Shown: positions 63,756 to 64,000 of the stretch, piece after piece
Layout of the letters: each line of letters begins with the position of its first letter
Numbering within the stretch: the stretch's first letter is position 1
Position numbers and translations under genes: made by a program
NCBI GenBank assembly: GCA_964016985.1
Contig: OZ024837.1
Coordinates: forward strand, 42,194,018 to 42,258,017
From: Anodontia alba
Lineage: Eukaryota > Mollusca > Bivalvia > Lucinida > Lucinidae
Direction of reading: 5' to 3'
DNA length: 64,000 nt
Notes under the pieces: model-generated
What the model was told of the DNA's origin: nothing
Seen by the model: the letters and a program-made list of their open reading frames with translations, nothing else
Database searches by the model: none

Positions 63756-64000
63756 TTAATCATTGAATTAATTTGGACTTCAGGGACAATATCTTGAAGA
63801 AAGATTAAACCTGTAATTGATTAATATAGCCAGAAGGGATTATTTTTATAGAAGTTTACTTGGTTTAGACCAATTCACAATTATTGAGAATTTGTTACTT
63901 GATTCCACTCTGATTATGATATTGTCAAATTAGTGCAATACAAAGCTTGCCTTAAAATGCCAAGAAATTTACCTGCATCTAAAAATGTTGTCTGTTTATG
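63756..64000. other. No recognised feature
   Basis: AT-rich. The last bases (CATCTAAAAATGTTGTCTG) hint at a MITE-F or T end running off the window. Confidence 0.4.

Noticed and set aside
1..64000. Host exons
   Set aside because: I looked for splice-flanked open frames with domain-like composition on both strands and found none. Gene prediction with RNA-seq would be decisive, since short exons between MITEs cannot be excluded by eye.

Overview
This 64 kb window is AT-rich animal DNA that is almost entirely repeats. I find no host protein-coding gene, rRNA gene or functional tRNA gene. The repeats point to a bivalve mollusc, probably a clam-like heterodont. They include pearl-type elements (tandem core repeats, a short GGAC-rich tract, and an end reading CAGGTGAGCTAA), tRNA-headed SINEs whose tails contain CAAA, and very dense palindromic MITEs. 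The species is an inference; the repeat structure is seen directly.

Labels used here are my own. MITE-A, B, F, G and T all begin and end in TTAA, as non-autonomous piggyBac-type elements do. MITE-C (about 277 bp) has ends CATTACGAAAACA/TGTTTTCGTGATG. MITE-D has ends TAGCTCCAGATAAG/CTTATCTGGAGCTA. MITE-E, M, N, O, P, Q, R, S and U are further inverted-repeat families, and H is a CpG-rich palindrome. SINE-1 is about 310 bp with a tRNA head; SINE-2 is about 265-290 bp; SINE-3 is a relative with the same tail. PRL marks pearl-like elements with internal tandem repeats.

Layout. 0-6 kb: PRL arrays with about 145-bp units, one split by SINE-1. 6-14 kb: scattered MITEs and a 55-bp satellite at 12.0-13.7 kb. 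14.3-20.6 kb: two related PRL elements with about 470-bp units, holding SINE-1, SINE-2, MITE-A, MITE-M and a 1,286-bp mariner with a broken transposase. 21-28 kb: dense nested MITEs and a 0.45-kb tandem duplication. 28.6-31.7 kb: a composite element with about ten 150-180 bp units. 32-42 kb: MITEs, a LINE 3' fragment inserted in a MITE-A, and a second PRL array of the 4-6 kb type. 42.8-48.5 kb: a 43-bp satellite split by a 4.4-kb element with inverted ends and tRNA-like sequences facing inward. 50.4-52.1 kb: an array of about 305-bp units. 52.3-53.2 kb: a decayed Penelope-like reverse transcriptase. 53.5-64 kb: MITE-C, A and B copies and a 0.7-kb duplication containing SINE-1.

The only proteins recognised are mobile-element ones, all broken: a DD34D mariner transposase, a LINE ORF2 C-terminus and a Penelope-like RT. 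The most interesting patterns are that three tandem-repeat element types each multiply a different palindrome matching a known metazoan transcription-factor site (YY1-like, RFX X-box, ERR/FTZ-F1-like), and that one hairpin core is shared by MITE families with unrelated ends.
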